DNA of 64,000 bases from JACMQX01 sp044225675 (GCA_044225675.1 JBGAIH010000007.1:93999-157998), one strand, 5' to 3'; positions 17,464 through 26,812 are shown, counted from the first letter of the stretch. Notes: generated by a model not told the origin, from the sequence alone. Program-made: numbers and translations.

Positions 17464-18546
17464 TCATTTCCAGATATTGAACGGGGTCTGCATCCACAGG
17501 CCCACGACCACCAGCCACACGAGCGTGACGGGGATGAAGATCTTCCAGCCCAGGCGCATGATCTGGTCGTAACGGTAGCGGGGGAACGTCGAGCGGACCC
17601 ACAGGAACATGGTGACCACGCAGAAGGTCTTGGCGCCGAGCCAGATCCAGCCGGGGATCAGGTTGAGCAGCGGCGCGTCGATCGGCGGCAGCCAGCCGCC
17701 GAGGAACATGATCACCGCGAGGATCGAGACGAGCCACATGTTGGCGTACTCCGCCAGGAAGAACATGGCGAAGCTCATGCCCGAGTACTCGATCATGTGG
17801 CCGGCGACGATCTCGGATTCACCTTCGACGACGTCAAACGGGTGGCGGTTGGTCTCAGCCAGGCCCGACACGAAGTACACGACGAAGATCGGCAGCAGCG
17901 GCAGCCAGTTCCACGACAGGAAGCCCAGGCCGATGCTCGCGAAGTAGCCCTTGCCCTGCCCCATAACGATGTCGGTCATGTTGAGGCTGGCCGACACCAT
18001 CAGCACCACCACGAGGCAGAAGCCCATGGCGATTTCGTAGCTGACCATCTGGGCCGATGCACGCAGGGCGCCCAGGAAGGCGTACTTGGAGTTGGAGGCC
18101 CAGCCGGCGATGATCACGCCATAGACCTCCAGAGACGTGATCGCCATGAGGAACAGCAGGCCGGCGTTGATGTTGGCCAGCGCCACGTCCGGCCCGAACG
18201 GGATCACGGCCCAGGCCGCGAGCGCGGGCATGATCGTCATGATCGGGCCGAGGAAGAACAGGCCCTTGTTCGCGGCGGTCGGGGCGATGATTTCCTTGGT
18301 GAGCAGCTTGAGCGCATCGGCAATGGGCTGCAGGAGGCCGAGCGGGCCGATCCGGTTGGGGCCGACACGGATCTGCGTGAAGCCGATCGCCTTGCGTTCC
18401 CACAAGGTAAGGTACGCCACGGCGCCCATGAGCGGGATCACGACCACGATGATCTTGATGAGCGTCCAGACCACGGGCCAGCCCACGCCCGTCCACCACG
18501 GAGCGGCGATCAGTCCCTGGCCGAAGCCAAAAATCGAATCGATCAT
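17464..18546 (-). CDS. nuoH: NADH-quinone oxidoreductase subunit H
   Basis: A 360-residue membrane subunit with eight helices that forms the quinone chamber with NuoB and NuoD. Family motifs include WERKAIGFTQIRVGPNR (amphipathic loop) and the acidic quinone-entry loop AETNRHPFDVVEGESE. Its start overlaps the nuoG stop by four bases. Confidence 0.97.
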   Translation of the reverse strand: MIDSIFGFGQGLIAAPWWTGVGWPVVWTLIKIIVVVIPLMGAVAYLTLWERKAIGFTQIRVGPNRIGPLGLLQPIADALKLLTKEIIAPTAANKGLFFLGPIMTIMPALAAWAVIPFGPDVALANINAGLLFLMAITSLEVYGVIIAGWASNSKYAFLGALRASAQMVSYEIAMGFCLVVVLMVSASLNMTDIVMGQGKGYFASIGLGFLSWNWLPLLPIFVVYFVSGLAETNRHPFDVVEGESEIVAGHMIEYSGMSFAMFFLAEYANMWLVSILAVIMFLGGWLPPIDAPLLNLIPGWIWLGAKTFCVVTMFLWVRSTFPRYRYDQIMRLGWKIFIPVTLVWLVVVGLWMQTPFNIWK

Positions 18547-20708
18547 GCCGTCATCTCCAGGTTCTGGCCGGTCGTGCCTGCGCCGGAGGGCACGTTGAGC
18601 GCCGCGTGGGCCGCATGCCGGCCGTCAGCCGTGAGTTGAAGCGAGGGCGCACGGCGGACCAGTCCGTCAAGCTGGTAGATGCTGGCGACCACGGGCGCGG
18701 CGGTGCCAGCGGGCGTCAGCACGACAGGCGCGGAGGTCGCATTGCTCAGGCGCCCTTCGGGCACGCCGTCGGCGAGGCCGCTGGCCGCCAGCACGTCCTG
18801 CGCGGCATCGAACTCGAAGCCCGGCAGGCCCAGCAGGTTGCCGAGCACGCGCAGGACCTTCCAGCCCGGACGGGTCTCGCCCAGCGGCTTGACCACGGCG
18901 TGGAAACCTTGCACCCGACCCTCGGCGTTGACGAAGGTCCCCGGCGTCTCGGAGAACGGGGCGATCGGCAGCAGCACATCGCTGAATGCCAGATTCGTCT
19001 TGAACGGACTCAGGGTCACGACCATCTGGGCCTGATTGAGCGCCGCCTGGGCTGCAGCACCCGCTGCGGAATCGAATTCGGGCTCGTTGTTGAGCAGGAG
19101 CACGGCCTTGAGTCCGCCCGCGAGCATCTGCGCGGCGTTCAGGCCGCCCGGGCCCGGCAGCGCGCCCACCAGTTGAGCGCCCACCGTGTTGGCCGCTTCG
19201 GTGAGGTAGCCGACGGACGCACCCGTCTGCTCGCCAAGCCAGTTGGCCAGGGCGAGAAGGCTTGACGCGCTGGCGTGATGCGCTGCGGCGTTGCCCAGCA
19301 GGATGGCCTTGCGTTCGCCACTCAGCAGGGACCGGGCGATCGCCTGGGCCGCTTCGCCGGCATTGCCGCTGGCCGGACCCGTCACACCCTTGGCCTGCGC
19401 CACGGCGGCGGCGACTTCGGCGAGCAGGTAGGTCCAGCTGTCGGACGCGCCGACGAGCGTGGTGCCCACCGGCATGGCCCAGTCCTCGGCCGAGGCGGCA
19501 ATCGCATGCACCACCCCGCCCTTGCGGACCGACTGGCGGATGCGCTGTGCGAACAGCGGATGATCCTTGCGCAGACTCGAGCCCACCACCAGCACACGCT
19601 GCAGCGTGGACAGGCTGGCAATCGGCGCGCCGAGCCAGCGCACGCCTTCGGGTGCCGGGAACTCGGCGTGCCGCAGGCGATGGTCGATGTTCTGGCTGCC
19701 CAGGCCGCGCACCAGCGCGCCGGCAAGATACAGCTCCTCGACGGTGCTGTGCGGGCTGGCGAGCAGGCCGATGGCACCTGCGCCATGGTCGGCCTTGATC
19801 TGCTTGAGGCCGTTGGCGACATATTCGAGCGCGGTCTGCCAGTCCACCGGCTTCCACTCGCCGCCCTGCTTGAGCATGGGCTGCGTCAGGCGGTCGTCGC
19901 CATTGAGAGCTTCATACGAGAAGCGGTCGCGATCCGCGATCCAGCACTCGTTGACGGCTTCGTTCTCAAGGGGCACGACGCGCATGACGCGGTTGGCCTT
20001 GACCTGGACGATCAGGTTGGCGCCGGTGGAGTCGTGCGGGCTCACCGACTTGCGGCGCGACAGCTCCCAGGTGCGGGCGCTGTAGCGGAAGGGCTTGCTC
20101 GTCAGCGCGCCGACCGGGCAGATGTCGATCATGTTGCCCGACAGCTCGGAGTCGATGGTGTCGCTCACGATGGTGGTGATCTCGGAGTGTTCACCCCGGT
20201 TGATCATGCCCAGTTCCATCACGCCGGCCACTTCCTGGCCGAAGCGCACACAGCGGGTGCAGTGAATGCAGCGAGTCATCTCCTGCATGGAGATCAGCGG
20301 GCCCACGTCCTTGACCGGCACGGTGCGCTTTTCTTCGTCGTAACGCGAGGCGGACGCGCCATAGCCCACGGCCAGGTCCTGCAGCTGGCACTCGCCGCCC
20401 TGGTCGCAGATCGGGCAGTCCAGCGGGTGATTGATGAGCAGGAACTCCATCACCGATTGCTGCGCCTTGATCGCCTTCTCGCTGCGGGTGCGCACGATCA
20501 TGCCCTGCGTGACCGGCGTGGCGCAGGCCGGCATGGGCTTGGGCGCCTTCTCGACGTCGACCAGGCACATGCGGCAGTTGGCCGCGATGCTGAGCTTCTT
20601 GTGATAGCAGAAGTGCGGGATGTAGGTGCCGGCCTTGTCGGCAGCATGCATGACCATGCTGCCCTCGGTCACCTCCACCTTCTTGCCGTCGAGTTCGATT
20701 TCAACCAT
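18543..20708 (-). CDS. nuoG: NADH-quinone oxidoreductase subunit G
   Basis: A 721-residue subunit of the NADH-oxidising module. The N-terminus holds a [2Fe-2S] site (C34, C45, C48, C62), then the His-Cys3 [4Fe-4S] motif (HPLDCPICDQGGECQLQD) and a CIHCTRCVRFG cluster with the later CPVGAL. The C-terminal part is a degenerate molybdopterin-oxidoreductase fold that no longer binds a cofactor in this family. Electrons run from NuoE/F through it to NuoI. Starts 18 bases after the nuoF stop and overlaps nuoH at its end. Confidence 0.96.
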   Translation of the reverse strand: MVEIELDGKKVEVTEGSMVMHAADKAGTYIPHFCYHKKLSIAANCRMCLVDVEKAPKPMPACATPVTQGMIVRTRSEKAIKAQQSVMEFLLINHPLDCPICDQGGECQLQDLAVGYGASASRYDEEKRTVPVKDVGPLISMQEMTRCIHCTRCVRFGQEVAGVMELGMINRGEHSEITTIVSDTIDSELSGNMIDICPVGALTSKPFRYSARTWELSRRKSVSPHDSTGANLIVQVKANRVMRVVPLENEAVNECWIADRDRFSYEALNGDDRLTQPMLKQGGEWKPVDWQTALEYVANGLKQIKADHGAGAIGLLASPHSTVEELYLAGALVRGLGSQNIDHRLRHAEFPAPEGVRWLGAPIASLSTLQRVLVVGSSLRKDHPLFAQRIRQSVRKGGVVHAIAASAEDWAMPVGTTLVGASDSWTYLLAEVAAAVAQAKGVTGPASGNAGEAAQAIARSLLSGERKAILLGNAAAHHASASSLLALANWLGEQTGASVGYLTEAANTVGAQLVGALPGPGGLNAAQMLAGGLKAVLLLNNEPEFDSAAGAAAQAALNQAQMVVTLSPFKTNLAFSDVLLPIAPFSETPGTFVNAEGRVQGFHAVVKPLGETRPGWKVLRVLGNLLGLPGFEFDAAQDVLAASGLADGVPEGRLSNATSAPVVLTPAGTAAPVVASIYQLDGLVRRAPSLQLTADGRHAAHAALNVPSGAGTTGQNLEMTA

Positions 20709-20726
20709 ATGCTTTGTCCGCCGCTT

Positions 20727-22076
20727 CTACGACTGCACCGCGGCCGCAGGCTGGCTCGCCGATGTCTTGTTGATCATGGCTTCGAATTCGTGCCGGAAAT
20801 GCTTGATCATGGCGCGCACCGGCATGGCCGCCGCGTCGCCGAGCGCGCAGATCGTGCGGCCCTGGATGTTGTCGGCCACCGAGTTGAGCAGGTCCATGTC
20901 GCCCGGCTTGCCATGCCCCGTGTGGATCCGGTCCACCAGGCGCCACAGCCATCCGGTGCCTTCGCGGCAAGGCGTGCACTGCCCGCAGGATTCATGCATG
21001 TAGAAGTACGACAGGCGCTTGAGGGATTCGACCATGCAGCGCGAGTCGTCCATCACGATCACCGCGCCCGAGCCGAGCATCGAGCCGGCCTTGGCGATGG
21101 AGTCGTAGTCCATGGTGACGTCCATCATGATGGACGCGGGCAGCACCGGCGCGGACGAGCCGCCCGGGATCACCGCCTTGAGCGTGCGACCCTTGCGCAC
21201 GCCACCGGCCAGCTCCAGCAGCTTGCTGAACGGCGTGCCCATCGGCACCTCGTAGTTGCCGGGCATCTCGACGTCACCCGAGACCGAGAAGATCTTGGTG
21301 CCCCCATTGTTGGGCTTGCCGCAGGCCAGGTAGGCCGCACCGCCGTTGCGGATGATCCAGGGGACCGCCGCGAAGGTCTCGGTATTGTTGATGGTGGTGG
21401 GCTTGCCGTAGAGGCCGAAGCTGGCCGGGAACGGCGGCTTGAAACGCGGCTGGCCCTTCTTGCCTTCGAGCGATTCGAGCAGGCCGGTTTCCTCGCCGCA
21501 GATGTAGGCGCCGAAGCCGTGGGCAGCGTGCAGCTGGAAGCTGAAGCTGCTGCCCATGATGTTGTTGCCCAGATAGCCGGCGGCCCGGGCCTCCTCCAGC
21601 GCTTCTTCGAAGCGCTCGTAGGTGCCGAAGATCTCGCCGTGGATGTAGTTGTAGCCGACGCTGATGCCCATCGCGAAGGCAGCGATGGCCATGCCCTCGA
21701 TCACCTGGTGCGGGTTGTACTGCAGCAGGTCCCGGTCCTTGCAGGTGCCCGGCTCGCCTTCGTCCGAGTTGCAGACGAGGTACTTCTGGCCCGGGAACTG
21801 ACGGGGCATGAAGCTCCACTTCAGGCCGGTGGGAAAGCCGGCGCCGCCGCGACCCCGCAGGCCGGATTCCTTGACCGTCGCAATGACCTGGTCCTGGGTC
21901 AGCCCCTCGGACAGGATCTTGCGCAGGGCCTTGTAGCCGTCACGCGCCTCGTAGTCCTTCAGGCGCCAGTTCGTGCCGTCGAGGCCTGCATAGATCTGGG
22001 GTTCGATATGCCGGCCGTGGAAACAGGTCTGGACGCCCGTCGCCTGGAACTGGGAAAGCACTTGGTCGACGTTCAT
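20727..22076 (-). CDS. nuoF: NADH-quinone oxidoreductase subunit F (FMN, NADH site)
   Basis: A 449-residue flavoprotein that oxidises NADH. The FMN/NADH glycine-rich motif GRGGAGFPTG is at residues 75-84, the SDEGEPGTCKDR FMN contact follows, and the N3 [4Fe-4S] motif ESCGQCTPCREG lies in the C-terminal quarter with its fourth cysteine in RTICALGD. Start taken at the ATG at 22076 (MNVDQVLSQF), two bases before the nuoE stop codon region, in keeping with operon packing. Confidence 0.96.
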   Translation of the reverse strand: MNVDQVLSQFQATGVQTCFHGRHIEPQIYAGLDGTNWRLKDYEARDGYKALRKILSEGLTQDQVIATVKESGLRGRGGAGFPTGLKWSFMPRQFPGQKYLVCNSDEGEPGTCKDRDLLQYNPHQVIEGMAIAAFAMGISVGYNYIHGEIFGTYERFEEALEEARAAGYLGNNIMGSSFSFQLHAAHGFGAYICGEETGLLESLEGKKGQPRFKPPFPASFGLYGKPTTINNTETFAAVPWIIRNGGAAYLACGKPNNGGTKIFSVSGDVEMPGNYEVPMGTPFSKLLELAGGVRKGRTLKAVIPGGSSAPVLPASIMMDVTMDYDSIAKAGSMLGSGAVIVMDDSRCMVESLKRLSYFYMHESCGQCTPCREGTGWLWRLVDRIHTGHGKPGDMDLLNSVADNIQGRTICALGDAAAMPVRAMIKHFRHEFEAMINKTSASQPAAAVQS

Positions 22077-22078
22077 GC

Positions 22079-22582
22079 TCAGGCCTCCGCCTTCGGTGCC
22101 GGCTGCGCGGCACGCAGGCCGTCGATCAGCTGGTCCAGCTTGTCGTTGCTCATGAAGCTGCACATGGTGCGGTCGTTCACCAGCATGACGGGCGAATCGG
22201 CACAGGCCCCCAGACACTCGCTCTGCTGCAGCGTGAACAAACCGTCGGGCGTGGTTTCGCCCATCGCGATGCCCAGCTTGTGTTCCAGATGGTGCAGGGC
22301 CTTCTGGCCGTCACGCAGCTGGCACGGCAGGTTGGTGCAGACGTTCAGCTTGAACTTGCCCACCGGCTTCTGGTTGTACATGTTGTAGAAGGTCGTGACC
22401 TCATGCACGGCGATCACGGGCATGCCGAGGTAGTCGGCCACCATCTTCTCGCTGTCGGTGCTGACCCAGCCTTCGGCCTGCTGCACGATCGCAAGGCAGG
22501 CCATCACGGCCGACTGCTTCTGCTCGGCGGGATACTTGGCGACCTCGCGATCGAAGCGCGCCTTCATGGACTCAGGAATCAT
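22079..22582 (-). CDS. nuoE: NADH-quinone oxidoreductase subunit E ([2Fe-2S])
   Basis: A 167-residue thioredoxin-like ferredoxin with the N1a cluster ligands C82, C87, C123 and C127 (VCTNLPC and SECLGAC). It partners NuoF and NuoG in the NADH module. The ATG at 22580-22582 overlaps the end of nuoD by four bases. Confidence 0.96.
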   Translation of the reverse strand: MIPESMKARFDREVAKYPAEQKQSAVMACLAIVQQAEGWVSTDSEKMVADYLGMPVIAVHEVTTFYNMYNQKPVGKFKLNVCTNLPCQLRDGQKALHHLEHKLGIAMGETTPDGLFTLQQSECLGACADSPVMLVNDRTMCSFMSNDKLDQLIDGLRAAQPAPKAEA

Positions 22583-23832
22583 CGGTCGATTTCCCCAAAA
22601 ACGATGTCCATCGTGCCGATGATGGCCACCGCGTCTGCAATCATGTGACCCTTGCCCATCTCGTCGAGCGAGGCGAGGTGCGGGAAGCCCGGGGCGCGGA
22701 TCTTGAGACGGTAGGGCTTGTTGGCGCCATCGCTCACGATGTAGATGCCGAACTCGCCCTTGGGATGCTCCACGGCGGCGTAGGCCTCGCCTTCGGGCAC
22801 GCGGAAGCCTTCGGTGAAGAGCTTGAAATGGTGGATCAGCTCTTCCATGTTGGCCTTCATCGACTCGCGCGAAGGCGCTGCCACCTTGTGGTTGTCGGTG
22901 ATGACCGGGCCGGGATGGACGCGCAGCCAGTCGACGCACTGCTTGATGATGCGGTTCGACTGGCGCATCTCCTCCACCCGGACGAGGTAGCGGTCGTAGC
23001 AGTCGCCGGTCTTGCCGACCGGGATGTCGAAATCCATCCGGTCGTACACGTCGTACGGCTGCTTCTTGCGGAGGTCCCAGGCCACGCCGGAGCCCCGCAG
23101 CATGGCGCCGGTGAAGCCCATGTTGAGCGCGCGCTCGGGCGACACCACGCCGATGCCGACCGTGCGCTGCTTCCAGATGCGGTTGTCGGTGAGCAGGGTT
23201 TCGTACTCGTCGACGTACTTCGGGAAGCGCCGCGTGAAGTCCTCGATGAAGTCCAGCAGCGAGCCCTGGCGGTTCTCGTTGAGCCGTTCGATCGCGCGGG
23301 CATTGCGGATCTTGCTGGCCTTGTACTGCGGCATGACGTCCGGCAGGTCGCGGTAAACGCCGCCCGGGCGGAAGTAGGCGGCATGCATGCGCGCGCCAGA
23401 GACGGCCTCGTACATGTCGAACAGGTCTTCACGCTCGCGGAAGCAGTAGATGAGCATGTTCATCGCACCGCAGTCGAGGCCGTGGCAGCCGAGCCAGAGC
23501 AGATGGTTCAGCAGCCGGGTGATCTCGGCATACATCACGCGGATGTACTGGGCCCGCTCGGGCACCTCGATGCCCATGAGCTTCTCGATGGCCAGGCAGT
23601 AGGCGTGCTCGTTGCACATCATGGACACATAGTCCAGCCGATCCATGTAGGGCAGCGACTGGATGTAGGTCTTGCTCTCGGCGAGTTTCTCGGTGGCGCG
23701 ATGCAGCAGGCCGATGTGCGGGTCCGCACGCTGGATCACCTCGCCGTCGAGTTCGAGCACGAGGCGCAGCACGCCGTGCGCTGCCGGGTGCTGCGGCCCG
23801 AAGTTCAGGGTGTAGTTCTTGATTTCTGCCAT
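22579..23832 (-). CDS. nuoD: NADH-quinone oxidoreductase subunit D
   Basis: A 417-residue quinone-site subunit related to the large subunit of [NiFe] hydrogenases but without nickel ligands. Landmarks: the N-terminal loop NFGPQHPAAHGVLR, whose histidine contacts quinone, and the C-terminal IIGTMDIVFGEIDR. It is a separate gene, not fused to nuoC as in enterobacteria. Starts 14 bases after the nuoC stop. Confidence 0.97.
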   Translation of the reverse strand: MAEIKNYTLNFGPQHPAAHGVLRLVLELDGEVIQRADPHIGLLHRATEKLAESKTYIQSLPYMDRLDYVSMMCNEHAYCLAIEKLMGIEVPERAQYIRVMYAEITRLLNHLLWLGCHGLDCGAMNMLIYCFREREDLFDMYEAVSGARMHAAYFRPGGVYRDLPDVMPQYKASKIRNARAIERLNENRQGSLLDFIEDFTRRFPKYVDEYETLLTDNRIWKQRTVGIGVVSPERALNMGFTGAMLRGSGVAWDLRKKQPYDVYDRMDFDIPVGKTGDCYDRYLVRVEEMRQSNRIIKQCVDWLRVHPGPVITDNHKVAAPSRESMKANMEELIHHFKLFTEGFRVPEGEAYAAVEHPKGEFGIYIVSDGANKPYRLKIRAPGFPHLASLDEMGKGHMIADAVAIIGTMDIVFGEIDR

Positions 23833-23846
23833 GTTCAGCGCCCCGT

Positions 23847-24455
23847 TCAGCTCAAGCCGCCATAGTTGTCTTCGCGGATGACGCGGGGCGTGATCTCGCG
23901 CGGCTCGATGGTCACCGGCTGGTAGATCACGCGCCGCTGCTCGGCGTCGTAGCGCATTTCGACATGGCCGGAGGTCGGGAAGTCCTTGCGGAACGGGTGC
24001 CCGATGAAGCCGTAGTCGGTCAGGATGCGGCGCAGGTCGTTGTGCCCCTCGAACACGATGCCGTACAGGTCGAATGCTTCGCGCTCGAACCAGTTGGCGG
24101 CGCTCCACACGTCCGTGACCGAGGCCACCACCGGCAGATCGTCGTCGGGCGCGAAGACCTTCAGGCGCAGCCGCTGATTGAGGCTCACCGACAGCAGCTG
24201 CGACGCAACGCAATAGCGCGGGCCGTCCCAGGCGCCCTGGCGGTAGTCGGAGTAGTCGACGCCGCAGAGGTCGATCAGCTGTTCGAACTTGCAGCCGTCG
24301 GCGTCGCGCAGCAGCACGGCCGCTTCATGGTAGTCGGCGGCGGAGACCACGGCCTCGACCTCGCCGAGCTTTTGCGTGACCCGGCGCGCCCGGCCGCCCA
24401 GTACGGCGGCAATGGTGTCGCGGAGCGTGTCGGGGTTGACTGCATAGACTGTCAT
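23847..24455 (-). CDS. nuoC: NADH-quinone oxidoreductase subunit C
   Basis: A 202-residue peripheral-arm subunit. The family signature WFEREAFDLYGIVFEGHNDLRRILTDYGF is present (parts WFEREAFDLYGI and HNDLRRILTDYGF) with the C-terminal KDFPTSGHVE region. It helps hold NuoD and NuoI. Nine bases separate it from nuoB. Confidence 0.96.
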   Translation of the reverse strand: MTVYAVNPDTLRDTIAAVLGGRARRVTQKLGEVEAVVSAADYHEAAVLLRDADGCKFEQLIDLCGVDYSDYRQGAWDGPRYCVASQLLSVSLNQRLRLKVFAPDDDLPVVASVTDVWSAANWFEREAFDLYGIVFEGHNDLRRILTDYGFIGHPFRKDFPTSGHVEMRYDAEQRRVIYQPVTIEPREITPRVIREDNYGGLS

Positions 24456-24464
24456 GGCAAGCCC

Positions 24465-24944
24465 TCAAACACGCGCGATGGTCTGGTTGCGGCGGATCTT
24501 CTGCTGCAACTGGATGATGCCGTACAGCAGCGCCTCGGCCGTGGGCGGACAGCCCGGCACGTACACGTCGACCGGCACGATCCGGTCGCAGCCGCGAACC
24601 ACGGAATAGCTGTAGTGGTAGTAGCCGCCGCCATTGGCGCACGAGCCCATCGACAGCACCCAGCGCGGCTCGGGCATCTGGTCGTAGACCTTGCGCAGCG
24701 CCGGCGCCATCTTGTTGCACAGCGTGCCCGCCACGATCATCAGGTCGGACTGGCGGGGGCTGGGGCGAAACAGCATGCCGAAGCGGTCGATGTCGTAGCG
24801 CGCGGCACCCGCGTGCATCATCTCGACGGCGCAGCAGGCCAGACCGAACGTCATGGGCCACAGCGATCCGGTCTTGGCCCAGTTGAGCACCGAGTCGACC
24901 GTCGTGGTGACCAGGCCTTCCTTCAAAATACCATCAATTGCCAT
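24465..24944 (-). CDS. nuoB: NADH-quinone oxidoreductase subunit B (cluster N2)
   Basis: A 159-residue subunit that carries the terminal [4Fe-4S] cluster N2 next to the quinone site. Ligands are the tandem C37-C38 in FGLACCAVEMM, C102 in GSCANGG and C132 in GCPPT. It starts 27 bases after nuoA. Confidence 0.97.
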   Translation of the reverse strand: MAIDGILKEGLVTTTVDSVLNWAKTGSLWPMTFGLACCAVEMMHAGAARYDIDRFGMLFRPSPRQSDLMIVAGTLCNKMAPALRKVYDQMPEPRWVLSMGSCANGGGYYHYSYSVVRGCDRIVPVDVYVPGCPPTAEALLYGIIQLQQKIRRNQTIARV

Positions 24945-24971
24945 GGCATCAGTTCCTTGCCGTTGCCGGCG

Positions 24972-25331
24972 TCATTCCCAGTCCAGGGCGCCTTTTTTCC
25001 ACTCGTAGGCGAAGCCCACCACCAGAATGCCCAGGAAAACCATCATGGCCCAGAAGCCGCTCGCACCGATGTCCTTGAGCGCCACGGCCCAGGGGAAGAG
25101 AAAGGCGATTTCCAGGTCGAACAGGATGAAGAGGATGGCCACGAGGTAGTAGCGCACGTCGAACTTCATGCGCGCGTCTTCGAAAGCCTCGAAGCCGCAC
25201 TCGTAGGGGGAGTTTTTTTCAGCGTCCGGCCGGTTGGGGCCGAGGATGTATCCGAGAACCTGGGGCGCAACACCTACACCGATGCCGACCAGGATGAACA
25301 GGAAGACGGGCAGATACTGATCGAGGTTCAT
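24972..25331 (-). CDS. nuoA: NADH-quinone oxidoreductase subunit A
   Basis: A 119-residue three-helix membrane subunit, first gene of the operon. Conserved loop NSPYECGFEAFEDARMKFDVRYYL lies between helices 1 and 2, and the acidic LFDLEIAFLFPWA is in helix 2. Start taken at ATG 25331 (MNLDQYLPVFL), the usual family N-terminus; an ATG at 25343 (MIIPMNL) would add four residues. It lies 67 bases downstream of tRNA-Leu. Confidence 0.96.
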   Translation of the reverse strand: MNLDQYLPVFLFILVGIGVGVAPQVLGYILGPNRPDAEKNSPYECGFEAFEDARMKFDVRYYLVAILFILFDLEIAFLFPWAVALKDIGASGFWAMMVFLGILVVGFAYEWKKGALDWE

Positions 25332-25398
25332 CGGGATGATCATCGCTTGCCTGCCGGTCCGGGGCCTGGAGCCCGTGGCCGGCAAAGGCTTTTTTGTC

Positions 25399-25483
25399 TG
25401 GTGCCGTCGGCGAGACTCGAACTCGCACAGCTTTCGCCACTACCCCCTCAAGATAGCGTGTCTACCAATTTCACCACGACGGC
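25399..25483 (-). tRNA. tRNA-Leu (anticodon GAG)
   Basis: An 85-nt sequence folding as a class II tRNA on the minus strand. The acceptor GCCGTCG pairs with CGACGGC, followed by A and an encoded CCA. The D-arm has AATTGGTAGACAC, the anticodon stem CTATC pairs with GGTAG around the loop TTGAGGG (GAG), a variable arm with a short stem follows, and the T-arm contains GTTCGAGTC. Order and loop match leucine isoacceptors reading CUC/CUU. It sits between secG and nuoA on the same strand. Confidence 0.95.
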
Positions 25484-25559
25484 GGTTTTTCTAGCTGCCC
25501 GGACTGGCATGAGGAACCCCTGCGGGCTGGCTTTCCGGACAAGCTAAGAGTTTACCCTG

Positions 25560-25592
25560 AAAACACCCACTCTCCCGAATGAAGCGGGTGCT
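25560..25592 (-). terminator. Possible weak terminator after secG
   Basis: CACCC and GGGTG (25564-25568 and 25586-25590) form a short stem extended by CT/AG across one mismatch. It is flanked by four A on the left and five T on the right, so either strand could terminate. It lies 13 bases beyond the secG stop, between secG and the tRNA. Confidence 0.4.
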
Positions 25593-25605
25593 TTTTCATC
25601 TGCTT

Positions 25606-26031
25606 TTACTTGGTCGGAATCTGGGCCGCGCCCGAAGCCGGCGTCGCAGCCGGCGCCGGGGCTGCGGGGGCCGCTGCAGAAGCTCCGCCGGCAGACGTCG
25701 GAGCGGGAATCTGGGCCGCGCCGGAAGCCGGTGTGGCGGGTGCGGGCGCAGTCACCGGCGCGGTCTCGAGAACGCTGCCGGAGCCGGCGGGCCGCATGTG
25801 CCCGAAATAGGCCAGGCCCAGCGTGCAGGTGAAGAACACCGCAGCCAGCACCGCCGTCGAGCGCGACAGGAAATTGGCACTGCCGCTGGCGCCGAACAGG
25901 CTGCCCGAGCCGCCGCTGCCAAAGGCCGCGCCCATGTCGGCGCCCTTGCCATGCTGCACCAGGATGAGGCCGATCATGCCCAGGGCCGTCAGCATCTGGA
26001 TCGCGAGGATCACGGTGAGAAAAACGTTCAT
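25606..26031 (-). CDS. secG: Protein translocase subunit SecG
   Basis: A 141-residue two-helix membrane protein. Helices span residues ~3-22 and ~58-77, with the SecG signature LTALGMIGLILVQHGKGADMGAAFG (LILVQHGKGADMG) between. It assists SecYE in preprotein translocation. The C-terminal tail is a long Ala/Pro-rich extension containing two copies of TPASGAAQIP, unlike the short tail of most SecG proteins. Adjacent to tpiA, as in many proteobacteria. Confidence 0.94.
   Translation of the reverse strand: MNVFLTVILAIQMLTALGMIGLILVQHGKGADMGAAFGSGGSGSLFGASGSANFLSRSTAVLAAVFFTCTLGLAYFGHMRPAGSGSVLETAPVTAPAPATPASGAAQIPAPTSAGGASAAAPAAPAPAATPASGAAQIPTK
25616..25732 (-). repeat. Direct repeat in the secG tail
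   Basis: Two near-identical copies of about 27 bases at 25616-25642 and 25706-25732, both encoding TPASGAAQIP at the end of SecG. They are 90 bases apart, so the frame is kept. This looks like expansion of a low-complexity tail by duplication. Confidence 0.7.
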
Positions 26032-26066
26032 TCGGTAGCTCCTGTGAGAGGGGTGCGGCAGCGCGC

Positions 26067-26807
26067 TCAGCGGGCGGCGGCAATGATGGAAAGAAAGTCG
26101 GGCGCCTTGAGCGATGCACCGCCGATGAGGCCGCCATCGATGTCCGGCTGCGCCAGCAGCTGCGCCGCGTTGGCCGCATTCATGCTGCCGCCATAGAGGA
26201 TGCGCACGCGGTCCACGTGGGTCGTCGCGGCGCGCAGCTGGCCTCGCAGGACGGCATGGACCTGCTGGGCCTGCTCGGGCGTTGCCGTCTTGCCGGTGCC
26301 GATGGCCCAGACCGGCTCGTAGGCCACGACGATTTCGCTGATGCAGTGCCCGTTGACATGGATGACGGCTGCGAGCTGGCGCTTGACCACCTCTTCCGTC
26401 TGCCCGGCTTCGCGCTCGGCCAGCGTCTCGCCGACACAGACGATCGGCGTGATGCCGGCGCCCAGCGCGGCTCGCGCCTTCTCGGCGACGAGCGCGTCGC
26501 TCTCGTGGTGGTACTGGCGGCGCTCGGAGTGGCCGACGATCGCGTAGCGCACGCCGAACTCCTTGAGCATGGCAGCCGAAATCTCGCCGGTGAAGGCGCC
26601 CTGCGCATGCTGGGACACGTCCTGCGCGCCGAGGCTGACGGACGTGCCGGCCAGCAGCGCCTGCACCTGCGCGAAGTAGGCTGCAGGGGTGCAGACAGCG
26701 ATGTCGCAGTCCGGCGCGCTGGCGCCTTGCGTGATGTCTCGCAGCAGGGATTCGTTGGCAGCCAGGCTGCCATTCATCTTCCAGTTGCCGGCAATGAGTT
26801 TCTTCAT
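26067..26807 (-). CDS. tpiA: Triosephosphate isomerase
   Basis: A 246-residue TIM barrel interconverting glyceraldehyde 3-phosphate and dihydroxyacetone phosphate. Catalytic residues are K10 (GNWKMN), H93 (VGHSERR) and E164 (AYEPVWAIGTG); the phosphate-binding YGGSMN loop follows. Start chosen at ATG 26807 because GGTGA lies six bases upstream; a GTG at 26816 overlapping the previous stop would add three residues. It is downstream of and nearly abutting the quinone oxidoreductase gene. Confidence 0.96.
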   Translation of the reverse strand: MKKLIAGNWKMNGSLAANESLLRDITQGASAPDCDIAVCTPAAYFAQVQALLAGTSVSLGAQDVSQHAQGAFTGEISAAMLKEFGVRYAIVGHSERRQYHHESDALVAEKARAALGAGITPIVCVGETLAEREAGQTEEVVKRQLAAVIHVNGHCISEIVVAYEPVWAIGTGKTATPEQAQQVHAVLRGQLRAATTHVDRVRILYGGSMNAANAAQLLAQPDIDGGLIGGASLKAPDFLSIIAAAR

Positions 26808-26812
26808 GGCGT

